From Deltaproteobacteria bacterium (GTDB lineage: Bacteria; Myxococcota_A; UBA796; SXON01): a stretch of DNA of 64,000 nt. The first letter of the stretch is position 1. The number at the start of each line of letters is the position of its first letter. The position numbers were made by a program, and so were the translations under genes. Below the pieces are notes generated by a model. It was given only the letters and a program-made list of their open reading frames with translations, did no database searches and had not been told where the DNA came from. The stretch lies in assembly GCA_014191855.1 (NCBI GenBank), contig BJHF01000002.1, positions 62,001 through 126,000 of the forward strand. Direction: 5' to 3'. This document shows, one piece after another, positions 7,241 to 16,613 of this stretch.

Positions 7241-10200
7241 TTACCCCAACTTGAAGTTCGCCTCCCCGCTCCGCACGCAGTCCACCAGCTTCTTGTCCAT
7301 CTCCAGCGTTGCCACCGGGTCGCGCACTTCGCGCACCACCGTGGCGACGGGCTGATCGGCGTCGGGCACCTCGACGAGGCGGAGCACATAGCTCTGGCCG
7401 TCAACGCGAGCGCGGTGGAACTCGTTGGTCGTGATGCGGAAGCTGAGCGACGCCGCGCTTGCAACCGCCTTGATCTCGACGCGCTTGAGGGTGGGCCAGC
7501 CTGGATCACCCGGGTCGCCGTCCCACTCGATTAGGTCGAAGCCGGGGCCTCGCTCGGTTGAAACGTCGAAGACGGCTCGGAATGGCTCGACGAGGCCGAG
7601 AATATCGGCATGGGTCGCCGCGGCGAGCGCCGAACCATGCTCCTTCGCCACCGCACGCGCCCGGGTGGCCCCCGCGTTCGTGCTCCACGCGACGCCCGGC
7701 GCTTCACGGCGCTCCACGACGGCCGCGATGAGGGCGGAGCGGTCCGCCGCCGAAAGCCCCACGAACCGCTGCCACAGCCAGCGAAGGCACGCGAATTCCG
7801 CTGCTTCCCCGCGGATAGGATCACCCACCGAACCACCACCGGCGCCGCCACCCCGCCCGGCGACATCAGGCACCGAGCCCGTGAGCACGCCGCCTGACGC
7901 GACCGGCTCGGCGGAAGCGAGGGACAACGGTGTGCTCAGCCACGCCAGAGCTCGCCCTTCCGACTGTTTTTTCTCCGACGAGGCCACCGAGTTGAGCCCC
8001 ACCTCGATCACCTCGGCATCGACCGAACCGATCAGGGTTCGCAGCCAGGCGGGTCGGGCGCTCGCCGTGCAAAGCCCTTCCATCGCCGCCAAAGCGGCGT
8101 CGCCGAGCGCACGCCACTCCACGACCGCCCAACCGACGGCAGGACACGAGCCCACCCCGGCTGGCGCTCCAAGGTCTGCCGTTAGTGCGCCTTCACCCTC
8201 CCACCAGTCGATCCGAAGCACCCTCGCCAGTTCCCCGCGGAACACACCCGCGGCGCTCGCGGCCGGCACCGAAGCCGGCGCCGCGAGCAACCGAGTCGCC
8301 GCCGCCAGCGACGCCAGCCGAACCAGCGCGTCGCGACACGCGGACTCGCCGGCGATCACCATGTCGTTCATCGCCCCCCGGGTTGGCAGCAACGACCCGG
8401 CGTACGCGCGAAGCGGGCCTACAACGTCCACCGTGGCAGCGTCGCCGGCGGCCAAAACCGCCCGCAGCCACCGGACCGACCCCGCCGACCCAACGACCCC
8501 CCGGACTACGTCCTCGCGGAGCGCCGCGTTGGCCTGGAGTACCGGCGGAACCACGGCGTCAAAGTCGGCGGCTACCGCTGCCTCACGCGCCAGCTTTGCA
8601 ACAGCCAGCTCGGCCACCGAGGCGATCAGCTCCTCCACCCTCACGTCCTGGTCCCGCAGCGAGGCGCGCACTTCCTCCACATCCTCGGTGAGGGCCCAAC
8701 GGAAGGTGTGCTCGTAGGTCGGAGCCCCGACGGCGAACGCGATGGCGCGGGCGAGCGTTGCGGCGAGCGGGCGCCCAGCGAGCTCCGCCGCGTCCAGCGC
8801 CTCCCGAGAAGCCACCAGCCCAGGTTGATCGCCCGAACTCAGCCCGGACGGCGGACGCAGGCCGGCTCCACGATGGATCCGGAGCCGCTCAATGCGGTCG
8901 AGGAGCGGACGCGCGTCGCCGCTCGGATCACCTCGTCGGAGGGCGAGCACACCGATGAGCTCGGGCAAGCGTCGCTCCAACGCCGCGCGAAGTTGCACGA
9001 CGAGCGCGGCCGCTTCGGGGGAGTCGTCAGTGACACCCGCGAAGGCAGGCACTGCGGGCTGGGGCGTTTCAGGAGCCCCAAGCGCGGCGACCAACGTGGC
9101 GAAGCGCGGACGATCCCCGCGGTCAACGACGAGCACGAGCTGATGCCGCACCAACCCGACCGGCGGCTGCTCGCGGTAGTTCGCGACCTCAGAGCGAATC
9201 GTCGCGACGTGGCTACCCTTCGTCGCAGCTACGCGAACCGCAACGTAGGCGTCGCCGCGCGTCGCAAGCAACCAGCCGGGCCGCAGCGCGAGATCACGCG
9301 CGCACCAGTCAAATCGCACCGCGTCCGCCACCCCCTGCAGAGCGTCGAGCAGGCGCCGAAGCAGGAGGTTTGCCGCACCGACCCATTGGGTTCGACCCGA
9401 GAGGGGGGGCAGTTCGATGACCATCGCTCCCTCGGGCGGCAGGGTCGCCATCGCTCGCTCAATGTGGTCCGAAAGCAGGGACCATGCCTTGTGGACGGGC
9501 AGCTCGTTCGCGGGGAGGATGCCCAGGGCGCTCGCGAGCGGACGCAAAGGATCAACACCGCTCTCTGGCGCGTGGAGTCGCGCGAGCCACCCTGTCTGCG
9601 ACGTTGCGGCGTCGGCCAGCGATTCGTTGGCGTAGATCAGCGCGTTTGCCGGCCTCGCCGTTGCCTCGATGGCGTGCCGAGTCCAGCTCGGCCAGATCGG
9701 CGTTCGTGCCAATTGCACGCGCAGCAGCGACGGCATCGCCTGGAAGTCCTGGCGGACCGCGTGGTACCCGTGGCATCCCCAGGAGGTGGTGAGCGCAGGC
9801 TCGAGCTCAAGGAGCACCTCGGACAGCGCGGCGCGGACGGCGATCATCGCCGCGGCGTCCTCGACGTCAAGCAGTTCCTCGCTCCACGTCCACGTGAGCG
9901 CAACCGCGTAGTTGTCCCCGCCGCGGTTGGCTGGCGGCCTCCGCTGCGAGCCCGGTCCCGCCGGACAGCCTGGACTGTGCCCCGTCGTGAGGCTGGGGTG
10001 ATGGTGGGACGACCACGCGATCCGTCGCCACTCGCTGAGGACCGGAGCCAGCGAGCCCGGCAGTCCGTGCGGCTTCCCAGCGCTCCACGCCTTCGCGAGC
10101 GCCGGACGGACAGCCCCTGAAATTTCGCCCCCCCCGTCGGCCCAGTGCGCCCAACGAAGCTGCACAACGGGCCCGACGGCCACGCCGAGCGAGAGGAGCA

Positions 10201-12832
10201 GCCGGGCGAGGGCGCGACGAGGATCGGCCGTACCGAGGCGGGTGAGCATATCGACCGCGGGTTTCCATGCGTCGTCATCGATTCCCGCGATGAGCAGGGC
10301 TGGATTCGGCAGCACTGCTCGCGCATTCGCCATCGCCCGGACCGCCCGCGCCCATCGGTCACCCCGTGTGGTGGTTCCGTCGTCGCCGCGGGGCCCGTCG
10401 ATGCGCTCAAGCTCAACCGCCCAGTCGGCCCCGAACGCCAGCTCGTCCGCGCACGCCCAACCCCGCGAAGACGTCGGCACGGACACCCGGCCGAGCCGCC
10501 GCGCGAAGGCGAGGTCGTCCCGCGCGTTCGGAGACGCCTCGCTCATCGCCGCATGAATCCGTTGGGCGTTGATCGCCGCATAGGGGATCGCGGGCCACGC
10601 CGCGCGGTCGAGCAGATCGACGAGCGCGGCGAGGTAGCCGACCAGCTCCGTGCTCTCCGGCGCGGCGTCCGCCAACCGATCTGCGACCTCCTCCGCCAAC
10701 GTGCGGAGGCGCTCCAGCCGCCGCGCCCCCCAGCGCTTCCCGTGCTGGGTGAGCATCGCGACGACGAGCTCGTCGTTCGCCAAGTGCTCGTCCGCGAGGA
10801 AGATGGGGAGCGTGGACGGCGGGGCGGGGAGCGCCGAGATGTCATCCTTGTCGTCGCGGTTGCGCCAAAGAAGCACACGGGCGCGGCGGAGGAACTGGGT
10901 TCCGGCCTCCGTGCGCGCCTGCACTTCGAGTCGAACCAACCTCGTCCCCACTCCGACGTCGCCCGCAGCCGGGACGAGCGGGAGCCGCCCCCTACCCAAG
11001 ACCTCGGCCACGGCAGGCGCGACGTCCCCGCACCCTTGGAGCCAGGCGGCGATGACCCTCACCCAGGCGCGAGCGGCATCGGCGTCGGCGGCAATCGCCA
11101 TCCCCTCCGCGTCGCCGAACGCCTCGACCAGTCGGTTCGCGGTTACGATGGCTCGACCACGATCCGCGAGGAGATCGCCCAGGCCCACCACCGCAGCGCG
11201 CCCGCGACCTGCCGCACCCTCCACCGCAACCATGCGTTCAAAGGCGGCAACACACGAGTCGCTGGCCTGCAGTTCGGGCAGCCGCTGCCCGAGAACGACA
11301 AAAGCGCGGGTTCGCGCCCGGTCGAACAGCAGGTCGCCGCCCTGGGCGGGCGGACCCGCCGCCGTCGGCACACAGGCTGTCGTTTCAAGTGCACCCAGCA
11401 GTCCCTCGATGAACCCCTCAAGCTGGCCGTTTCGCGACTTCGGCCCCTCGGTCGGGACCATCGCCCAGGGCATACACGAAGCAAGCGGTGAACCGGCAGA
11501 GGCCGCGTATTCGGCGGCCGCGACGATTAAGCCTCGCGCATGTTCGAAGATCGAGGCGTTCTGAGCGGCCTGTCGCAGCTCCTTTCGGTTCGGCGTCACC
11601 ACGAAAGGCGCGTGGAGCACAAACGGGAGGCCCGCCGTGGCATGCTCGATGGGGTAGAACAGCGCAAGCGGGCGGTCGCCGCCGCGTGGCGACGCTGCCT
11701 TGGTTGGCACCCGAATCAGCGCGCGGATGGGGGAAGACTCCGGCCTTCCGTCGTCACGCGCCACCTCGAAGGGTGCGGAAAACTCAAGGTAGTCCTGCTC
11801 ACCGGCCAGCTCGGCCACCGGTCCCACCTCACCGAACCGGCCGACGCGAACGCGGATCAGCGTCCGTCGATACCCGGGCCCGCCCGCCCCGAGCGCCGCG
11901 TCAGCCTCCCGGTCGAAGTCGAAGCGCAGGGCACCAACGATGCTGCCCGCCCGGATACGGACGAGGTGTACCTCGCTGAATTGTCCAAGCGTGATCAGCA
12001 CTTCCGGCGTGAGGTCCATCAGGTGCGCCCACGCCTCGTCGGCAGCGTCTCGTCCGTCGGTGCCCTGCACCTGCCACGCACCGTCACCGAAAGGCAGGTG
12101 CACGGTGGTGCGGAACCCGGGGAGCTCGCTCAGCTCGCCCTCGGCGTCCAAGCCCTCCGCGGTGTGGCGCCTGGGCGACCCATCCTCCAGAAGGTCCTCC
12201 AGCAGGTCGGCGTCGTGACCGGCGCGACCATCCAGGAGGTGCGGCGCCCGGAACAGCGGGATCAAGGCTTGGTCGGCCCGCCGGGAAAGAGCGAGGCGCT
12301 CGCCTTCCTCTCCGTTCGTCCGAAGCCGCGAGAGCTCGGCCTCCACGAAACGCCATGTTTCCGAACGCAAAAATCCTACGCGATGGACCTCACCCTCGTC
12401 GGATCGGCTCCGCACGGCGTACCCCGCCGCGCGCAGGATGATCGACTTCAGGCCGATGCCCTTGTGGCCGACGTACCCCGCCTTATCCGCCTTCGTTGAC
12501 CGACCGAGAAGGCACACCGCATCGAGTACGGCGGGGTCCCAGAGCCGGAACGGTGCCCCGTCGTTCGCGACGATCACGCCTGATTCGGTGACCCCGAACC
12601 ACGCCCGGCCGCCGCCGCCCTCGTGGAGCGCATCCCGCGCGTTCTGCGCAAGCTCCAACCAGTAGCGATCCTCGTGGTCGCCGGCGAGCGCGCGCTCGGC
12701 GGCACCCACGGTCAACCACGTCTTCCAGTCCTCGTCGTGCTCCAAGGCGCGAGCCAGGGACGCGAGCCGCTCATCCACGAGGGCGGCGAGTTTCGAGGCT
12801 TCGTCGTGTGCTCTGGGGGAGTCGTCGTTCAT
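7241..12832 (-). CDS. Giant protein: Hsp90-type (sacsin-like) ATPase domain plus C-terminal DUF3883
   Basis: About 1863 residues from ATG 12832. The N-terminal 200 residues form a GHKL/Hsp90-type ATPase: LELAQNARDAL is the N-box and VGHKGIGLKSI a G-box, the arrangement of sacsin-like ATPases. A long middle region has no recognised domain. The C-terminus (EWDGDPGDPGWPTLKRVEIKAV then SFRITTNEFHRA) matches DUF3883, which has a nuclease-like (E-x-K) core. Large proteins with this pair of ends are frequent in defence islands, so a defence role is inferred, not shown. It is divergent from the integrase. A GTG 54 nt upstream is an alternative start. Confidence 0.72.
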   Translation of the reverse strand: MNDDSPRAHDEASKLAALVDERLASLARALEHDEDWKTWLTVGAAERALAGDHEDRYWLELAQNARDALHEGGGGRAWFGVTESGVIVANDGAPFRLWDPAVLDAVCLLGRSTKADKAGYVGHKGIGLKSIILRAAGYAVRSRSDEGEVHRVGFLRSETWRFVEAELSRLRTNGEEGERLALSRRADQALIPLFRAPHLLDGRAGHDADLLEDLLEDGSPRRHTAEGLDAEGELSELPGFRTTVHLPFGDGAWQVQGTDGRDAADEAWAHLMDLTPEVLITLGQFSEVHLVRIRAGSIVGALRFDFDREADAALGAGGPGYRRTLIRVRVGRFGEVGPVAELAGEQDYLEFSAPFEVARDDGRPESSPIRALIRVPTKAASPRGGDRPLALFYPIEHATAGLPFVLHAPFVVTPNRKELRQAAQNASIFEHARGLIVAAAEYAASAGSPLASCMPWAMVPTEGPKSRNGQLEGFIEGLLGALETTACVPTAAGPPAQGGDLLFDRARTRAFVVLGQRLPELQASDSCVAAFERMVAVEGAAGRGRAAVVGLGDLLADRGRAIVTANRLVEAFGDAEGMAIAADADAARAWVRVIAAWLQGCGDVAPAVAEVLGRGRLPLVPAAGDVGVGTRLVRLEVQARTEAGTQFLRRARVLLWRNRDDKDDISALPAPPSTLPIFLADEHLANDELVVAMLTQHGKRWGARRLERLRTLAEEVADRLADAAPESTELVGYLAALVDLLDRAAWPAIPYAAINAQRIHAAMSEASPNARDDLAFARRLGRVSVPTSSRGWACADELAFGADWAVELERIDGPRGDDGTTTRGDRWARAVRAMANARAVLPNPALLIAGIDDDAWKPAVDMLTRLGTADPRRALARLLLSLGVAVGPVVQLRWAHWADGGGEISGAVRPALAKAWSAGKPHGLPGSLAPVLSEWRRIAWSSHHHPSLTTGHSPGCPAGPGSQRRPPANRGGDNYAVALTWTWSEELLDVEDAAAMIAVRAALSEVLLELEPALTTSWGCHGYHAVRQDFQAMPSLLRVQLARTPIWPSWTRHAIEATARPANALIYANESLADAATSQTGWLARLHAPESGVDPLRPLASALGILPANELPVHKAWSLLSDHIERAMATLPPEGAMVIELPPLSGRTQWVGAANLLLRRLLDALQGVADAVRFDWCARDLALRPGWLLATRGDAYVAVRVAATKGSHVATIRSEVANYREQPPVGLVRHQLVLVVDRGDRPRFATLVAALGAPETPQPAVPAFAGVTDDSPEAAALVVQLRAALERRLPELIGVLALRRGDPSGDARPLLDRIERLRIHRGAGLRPPSGLSSGDQPGLVASREALDAAELAGRPLAATLARAIAFAVGAPTYEHTFRWALTEDVEEVRASLRDQDVRVEELIASVAELAVAKLAREAAVAADFDAVVPPVLQANAALREDVVRGVVGSAGSVRWLRAVLAAGDAATVDVVGPLRAYAGSLLPTRGAMNDMVIAGESACRDALVRLASLAAATRLLAAPASVPAASAAGVFRGELARVLRIDWWEGEGALTADLGAPAGVGSCPAVGWAVVEWRALGDAALAAMEGLCTASARPAWLRTLIGSVDAEVIEVGLNSVASSEKKQSEGRALAWLSTPLSLASAEPVASGGVLTGSVPDVAGRGGGAGGGSVGDPIRGEAAEFACLRWLWQRFVGLSAADRSALIAAVVERREAPGVAWSTNAGATRARAVAKEHGSALAAATHADILGLVEPFRAVFDVSTERGPGFDLIEWDGDPGDPGWPTLKRVEIKAVASAASLSFRITTNEFHRARVDGQSYVLRLVEVPDADQPVATVVREVRDPVATLEMDKKLVDCVRSGEANFKLG

Positions 12833-13008
12833 GACCACAACCTTAACCCAGCCAAACACTGACGCCTCACGCCGGTGCGCGAACATCCGGCAAGCATCGC
12901 TTCCTGCAAAACAACCCGAAGGTCATTCGTCGACTACACCTGGTAGCACAAGGATGATACAGAACCGGCGTGTCGCTGGCTCAAACGCCAGCCGCCCCCG
13001 GAGCACCC

Positions 13009-14133
13009 ATGCCCAAGATCGGAGCCCCCTACCGCCGCGGTGACCGCTGGCGGATCGCGTGGACGGACGCCGACAACGAGCGCCGGTTCGCCACGTTCCG
13101 GACGAAGGCGGAGGCCGCAGCCGAGCAGGCTCGCCTGAAAACCGAGACGGCGGCCATCAAGTCGGGTGCGCTCGCCAGACCCCCGGCCGCCCACACGTTC
13201 AACGAGCTCGCCGACTACTGGATGGAGCACCGCGCCTCTCGGAAGCGGTCGGAGAAGGACGACCGGAGCATCATCGAGGCCCACCTCCGTCCTCACTTCG
13301 GGAAGATGCAAGTGACGAAGCTCGACGTGCGGGCGGTGGATGCGTTCCGCCGTCGCGTGGCGGAGGTCGAGCCAGGGAAGAAGCCCCTCTCCGACAAGAC
13401 GATCCACAACCACCTCACCCTGCTGATCTCCATGTTGAACATGGCCGTCGAGCTGCACTGGCTCACATCGGCACCCCGGATCAAGAAGCCCAAACTCGTC
13501 GAGGGCGACTACGCCTGGATCCGCGGAGCGAGCGACATCCACCGCTTCCTGGAGGCCGCGCGCGAAGAAAACCCGGGTATCTTCGAGCTGTACGCCACGG
13601 CCATCTTCAGCGGACTTCGCGCCGGCGAGCTCCTCGGTCTGCGCTGGGACGACATCGAGTTCAGCGGCGAGAACCCGCTGATCACCGTCAAACGGAGCTA
13701 CGATAAGCCGACGAAGACCGGCGCTATCCGCCATGTTCCGCTGATGGACGCGCTCAAGCCGGTCCTGCGCGAGTGGAGGGCGCGCACCCCGGGTACATGG
13801 GTGTTTCCGGGTCGCACCGGGAACATGCAGTCCCCCTCGGCGAGGGTGCTGCAGGAAACGTTCCAACGGGTGGTGGAGCGCGCCGGGATCGCCACGAGCG
13901 GTGAGCGACTGACGTTCCACGATCTGCGCCACACCTTCGCGAGCCACTGGGTGATGCGGGGATGGGACTTGTACAAGCTCCAGAAAGTGCTTGGGCACAA
14001 GAGCGTGCAGATGACCCAGCGCTACGCTCACCTCACGCCCGAGGCGTTCAACGGGCTGAGGGGGTTGCTGCCGGGCGCGGTGCCGGGGGTGGGGGCGGGC
14101 GGCGACGTGGTGGCGATGGGGGGGCGGAGGTAG
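13009..14133 (+). CDS. Tyrosine recombinase / phage-type integrase
   Basis: A 374-residue tyrosine integrase. The N-terminal arm-binding part (MPKIGAPYRRGDRWRIAW) precedes a core-binding SAM-like domain (FNELADYWMEHRASRKRS) and the catalytic domain. All six catalytic residues are visible: Arg204 (SGLRAGELL), Lys236 (KTGAIRHVP), His304 and Arg307 (HDLRHTF), His330 (LGHKS) and nucleophile Tyr339 (RYAHL). It is expected to integrate and excise the island at tRNA-fMet. The start at 13009 has GGAG 5 nt upstream; an in-frame GTG at 12970 is possible. The gene is intact, so the island may still be mobile. Confidence 0.95.
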   Translation: MPKIGAPYRRGDRWRIAWTDADNERRFATFRTKAEAAAEQARLKTETAAIKSGALARPPAAHTFNELADYWMEHRASRKRSEKDDRSIIEAHLRPHFGKMQVTKLDVRAVDAFRRRVAEVEPGKKPLSDKTIHNHLTLLISMLNMAVELHWLTSAPRIKKPKLVEGDYAWIRGASDIHRFLEAAREENPGIFELYATAIFSGLRAGELLGLRWDDIEFSGENPLITVKRSYDKPTKTGAIRHVPLMDALKPVLREWRARTPGTWVFPGRTGNMQSPSARVLQETFQRVVERAGIATSGERLTFHDLRHTFASHWVMRGWDLYKLQKVLGHKSVQMTQRYAHLTPEAFNGLRGLLPGAVPGVGAGGDVVAMGGRR

Positions 14134-14392
14134 GCGAGCCGGTAAACGCCGCCGATCTCGATCACGGACGGAGTGAACAATGCCCTGGCCTCGGTCGGCG
14201 ACTCGACTCGTTGTGGGCCGCGCCGAAGGCCCACCCCGGGCCGGCGAACCGGCAGCGGGGTGGGCGCGGGGGTCTTCGGCGGCTTTTGCCGCGCTGGCCG
14301 GGAGGGAGAGTGGTCAGAACCTGGGCACGGGGCCCGCGTCCGTGAACGGAGGCCATCTGGCCGGCGCCCCCGAATCCGGAGGCGGTCGTGAG
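14134..14392 (-). ncRNA. Non-coding region downstream of the DGR template repeat (possible TR-RNA spacer)
   Basis: These 259 bp between the integrase stop and the TR hold no supported gene. A strong nested hairpin lies at 14230-14264: CCCACCCCG pairs with CGGGGTGGG, and inside it GCCGG pairs with CCGGC around a 4-nt loop. In the Bordetella phage DGR, structured RNA flanking the TR is needed for priming by the RT-Avd complex, so this may be the equivalent spacer. Alternatively the hairpin simply ends transcription of the integrase or the TR RNA. Confidence 0.4.
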
Positions 14393-14514
14393 CTCGCGAG
14401 GCGGAAGCCGTAGTTGTTGTTGGCGTTGCTCGGGGTGTTGTTGTTGCGATAGGCAACCGTCGCGTTCGACGCGTTGTTGTTCCAATTGCCACCCCGAATC
14501 ACACGGTTGGAGCC
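14393..14514 (-). repeat. DGR template repeat (TR)
   Basis: A 122-bp region 46 bp downstream of the RT gene that aligns without gaps to the VR at 16627-16748. The coding-strand TR holds about 33 adenines. Eighteen positions differ from the VR and all eighteen are TR adenines; the other 89 positions are identical. The TR reads in the target frame as [20 protein letters not shown] and onward, with AAC/AAT codons exactly where the target protein varies. Similarity stops at both ends, with G/C mismatches just outside the 3' boundary, as expected for IMH versus IMH* differences. Confidence 0.97.
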
Positions 14515-14560
14515 TGCTCCCTCCTTGCCTCGCTCAACGTCGCTCGCCGAGAGGGGCGCG

Positions 14561-15559
14561 TCAACCTTCGCCGCCGCCCGCCACGATCTTCTGTCGCAAC
14601 CTCAACGTGTCCGCATGGGTGGCCCACGCGAGCACCGAGCCGGCGCGCCGCTGGGCGTCCTCGTCGCTGAGCAGTCCCGCAGCAGACAGCAGCCGCAGCG
14701 TGCGAAGCCGGCGTCGAAGCCGACGAACCCGGACCGAGTCGAGCCGGACGAGGCGCGGCCAAATGCGGAAGCCGAGGTAGGGAACTCCCGCGCACACGGG
14801 CGCGACAATCGTGGCCTCGGTCTTGAGCGCGAGGCCAAGCTCGGCGTTCACCCACGTTTCCGCCCGCGTGGCCCAGGCCCGCACGGACGCGTTGTCGGGG
14901 CCGAACCACAACACGTCATCCATGTACCGAACGAGGGCCGGGACGCGGAGCGTGCGGCGCGCGAATTGGTCGAAGAACGAGAGATAGAAGTTCCCGAAGT
15001 GCTGGGACGTGAGGTTGCCGATGGGGATGCCGGTGGCGGCCCCCGGGGCGCCCACTACGAGGATGCGCTCGACGACCGTACGGAGGCGCGCGTCCGTCAA
15101 ACAAGCGGCCAGCCTCGCGAGGAGACGATCATGGGGGACAGTCTCAAAGAAGTGGCGTATGTCAAGCTTTACGAACCAGGGGTGGAGACGGGTGTGGCGC
15201 TGGGCGCGCAGCACGGCGGCATGAGAGCCCTTGCCCGGGCGGCAGGCGTAGCTATCGTGATCGGCGCGGGCTTCGAACAGGGGATTCAGCTCGGCGCAGA
15301 CGGCATGGTGAACGACGCGATCGCGAAACGCCGCCGCGGAGATCGTGCGGGGCTTCGGCTCACGGATGCGGAACGTCGTATGCGCGCGCGGCATCCAGGT
15401 CCCGGCGAGCAGTTCCCTCTCCATAATGAGCACCTCCGACTCAAGATCGGCTAGGAACGCGGCGACCTCGCGGGAAGCTCCGTGGCCGCGCGCTGCTCGC
15501 AGCGCGGCCGCACGCAAGGCGCCGAACGAGGCCATCCGGTCGAAGGAGGGGGCGATCAC
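14561..15559 (-). CDS. Reverse transcriptase of a diversity-generating retroelement
   Basis: A 332-residue RT of the group II intron/DGR lineage. The palm motif YMDD is at residues 212-215 ([10 protein letters not shown]), and the SQ motif [14 protein letters not shown] places Ser-Gln at 185-186, the diagnostic position of DGR and intron RTs. Earlier motifs are visible ([23 protein letters not shown]). There is no maturase or endonuclease domain. DGR RTs copy the TR RNA with errors at adenines, and the cDNA then replaces the VR. The start ATG overlaps the avd stop by 4 nt, so the genes are translationally coupled. The TR follows its stop by 46 bp. Confidence 0.97.
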   Translation of the reverse strand: MIAPSFDRMASFGALRAAALRAARGHGASREVAAFLADLESEVLIMERELLAGTWMPRAHTTFRIREPKPRTISAAAFRDRVVHHAVCAELNPLFEARADHDSYACRPGKGSHAAVLRAQRHTRLHPWFVKLDIRHFFETVPHDRLLARLAACLTDARLRTVVERILVVGAPGAATGIPIGNLTSQHFGNFYLSFFDQFARRTLRVPALVRYMDDVLWFGPDNASVRAWATRAETWVNAELGLALKTEATIVAPVCAGVPYLGFRIWPRLVRLDSVRVRRLRRRLRTLRLLSAAGLLSDEDAQRRAGSVLAWATHADTLRLRQKIVAGGGEG

Positions 15560-15903
15560 GGCCGCGATTCGATGTGTTTGCGCCAGCCACCCAGCATGCG
15601 CCCCGCCTCGTCCACGCCTCGGACGACATGTTCGAACCCGCCGGTGTCCAAATACCTGCGGTCGTGGGCGAGCCGCAGCAGCACGTGGAGCCGCACGAGC
15701 AGTAGGTCGGCTTCGGCGAGCAACACCCGCTTTCGCGGCGCCGGCGCCCAGCGCGCCTCGGCGATGCGCTCCAGAAAATCCAGCACGATCCCGTCGATGC
15801 GGCCGGCGAAGGTGAAGCGGACGACCTTCGGGAACTTCGCTGTTCGATCCAGAAGATCGCCGACGACCCGCTCCCAGAGCACCAGCAGCGCGGGCTCATC
15901 CAC
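15556..15903 (-). CDS. avd: DGR accessory variability determinant (Avd)
   Basis: A 115-residue all-helical protein. FPKVVRFTFAGRIDGIVLDF, LLLVRLHVLLRLAHDRRYLD and VDEAGRMLGGWRKH are the conserved blocks of the Avd four-helix-bundle family, which forms a pentameric barrel that binds RT and the TR RNA and is essential for mutagenic homing. I placed the start at GTG 15903 because the family begins just there and it overlaps the end of the HRDC gene by 8 nt; the open frame extends further upstream, but that part is a basic, low-complexity translation of the HRDC gene in another frame. It is followed by RT with an ATGA overlap. Confidence 0.93.
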   Translation of the reverse strand: MDEPALLVLWERVVGDLLDRTAKFPKVVRFTFAGRIDGIVLDFLERIAEARWAPAPRKRVLLAEADLLLVRLHVLLRLAHDRRYLDTGGFEHVVRGVDEAGRMLGGWRKHIESRP

Positions 15904-16387
15904 CGGCTTCGCCAGCGGTGCGGAGCAGGGCGAGCAGGTCATCGGCGTAATCGCGAATGCGCGCCTCGCCGACCCCGTGTACCCCTTCCAGCGCCGCCTT
16001 CGTCTCCGGCCTCGCACGCGAAATATTCGCGAGTTGGCCGTTGGTGAACAGGACGTACGGCGGGCGACCGTCCCGCTTGGCGCGGTCGTTGCGCCACTTG
16101 CGGAGGGCCTCGAAGATGGCGCGGTGTTCGGGTTCGAGCTCGATCGTCGCCTCCGACTCCCCCCTCCGGCCCTCGGCCACCTCCCTCCGGTGGGGGGAGG
16201 ACGAAGCGCCGCGACTCGTCGCCTCCCGATACCGCACCACCATCGTGAGCGTCGGCACCCCGTCGTGAACGAACCAGTGCTCGGTGGCGTCTATCGCGTC
16301 GTGCTCTGCGAAGAAGGCGGTCAGCGCGGTATCGTCAAACGTGCCCGCCACCGGATCGAGCTTGAAGGTGAACATTCGCATCTTCAT
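15896..16387 (-). CDS. HRDC-domain protein associated with DGRs
   Basis: About 163 residues. The N-terminal half (MKMRMFTFKLDPVAGTFDD then ALTAFFAEHDAIDATEHWFV) is the segment typical of DGR-linked HRDC proteins. The C-terminal half is an HRDC domain (IFEALRKWRNDRAKRDGRPP through LANISRARPETKAAL and GVHGVGEARIRDYADDLLALL), a nucleic-acid-binding module of RecQ and RNase D. HRDC proteins are a known accessory of a subset of DGRs and may help cDNA or target handling; their role is not settled. Between the halves is a charged low-complexity insert rich in Ser/Arg/Glu. ATG 16387 is chosen over 16411; 16381 is also possible. Confidence 0.85.
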   Translation of the reverse strand: MKMRMFTFKLDPVAGTFDDTALTAFFAEHDAIDATEHWFVHDGVPTLTMVVRYREATSRGASSSPHRREVAEGRRGESEATIELEPEHRAIFEALRKWRNDRAKRDGRPPYVLFTNGQLANISRARPETKAALEGVHGVGEARIRDYADDLLALLRTAGEAGG

Positions 16388-16613
16388 GCGGAGTCCGTCC
16401 GCGGCATCCACCGCTGGGGGCTATCGCCCCCAGACCCCCATGTGATCGCACGACAACCTCCCTGCCGCCCCCCCACGTCTCCGCGCTCAGGCGGCCGGCC
16501 GGCTACCGCACGGCCAAGCTCGCCCGGCGCTCCCACGTGGGGGGGGGGGGGGGGCGAAAGTCGCTTTTGAGGCCGAGAAAGCGAAGACTTCCAAGCGAAC
16601 AAGGGTTCAAGTA
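16388..16613. other. Intergenic region with 16-G tract and a hairpin next to the VR
   Basis: This 226-bp gap lies between the DGR target and the HRDC gene. It contains an uninterrupted run of 16 G (16539-16554) preceded by CCCAC. Around 16558-16590 AAGTCGCTTT can pair with AAAGCGA-AG-ACTT around a 10-nt loop, about 37 bp beyond the 3' end of the VR. Hairpins just downstream of the VR promote target recognition in the Bordetella phage DGR, so this is a candidate equivalent. No gene is seen. Confidence 0.55.

Noticed and set aside
14314-14502. Short open frame over the TR ([20 protein letters not shown] and onward) as a gene
   Set aside because: It reads in the target's frame because it is the template copy; it lacks the rest of the domain, a ribosome binding site and a proper start. 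It is the TR, not a coding gene or decayed FGE gene.
14561-15559. Retron or group II intron reverse transcriptase
   Set aside because: No msr/msd structure or intron domains V/VI are seen and there is no maturase/endonuclease domain; Avd, HRDC and the TR/VR pair define a DGR.
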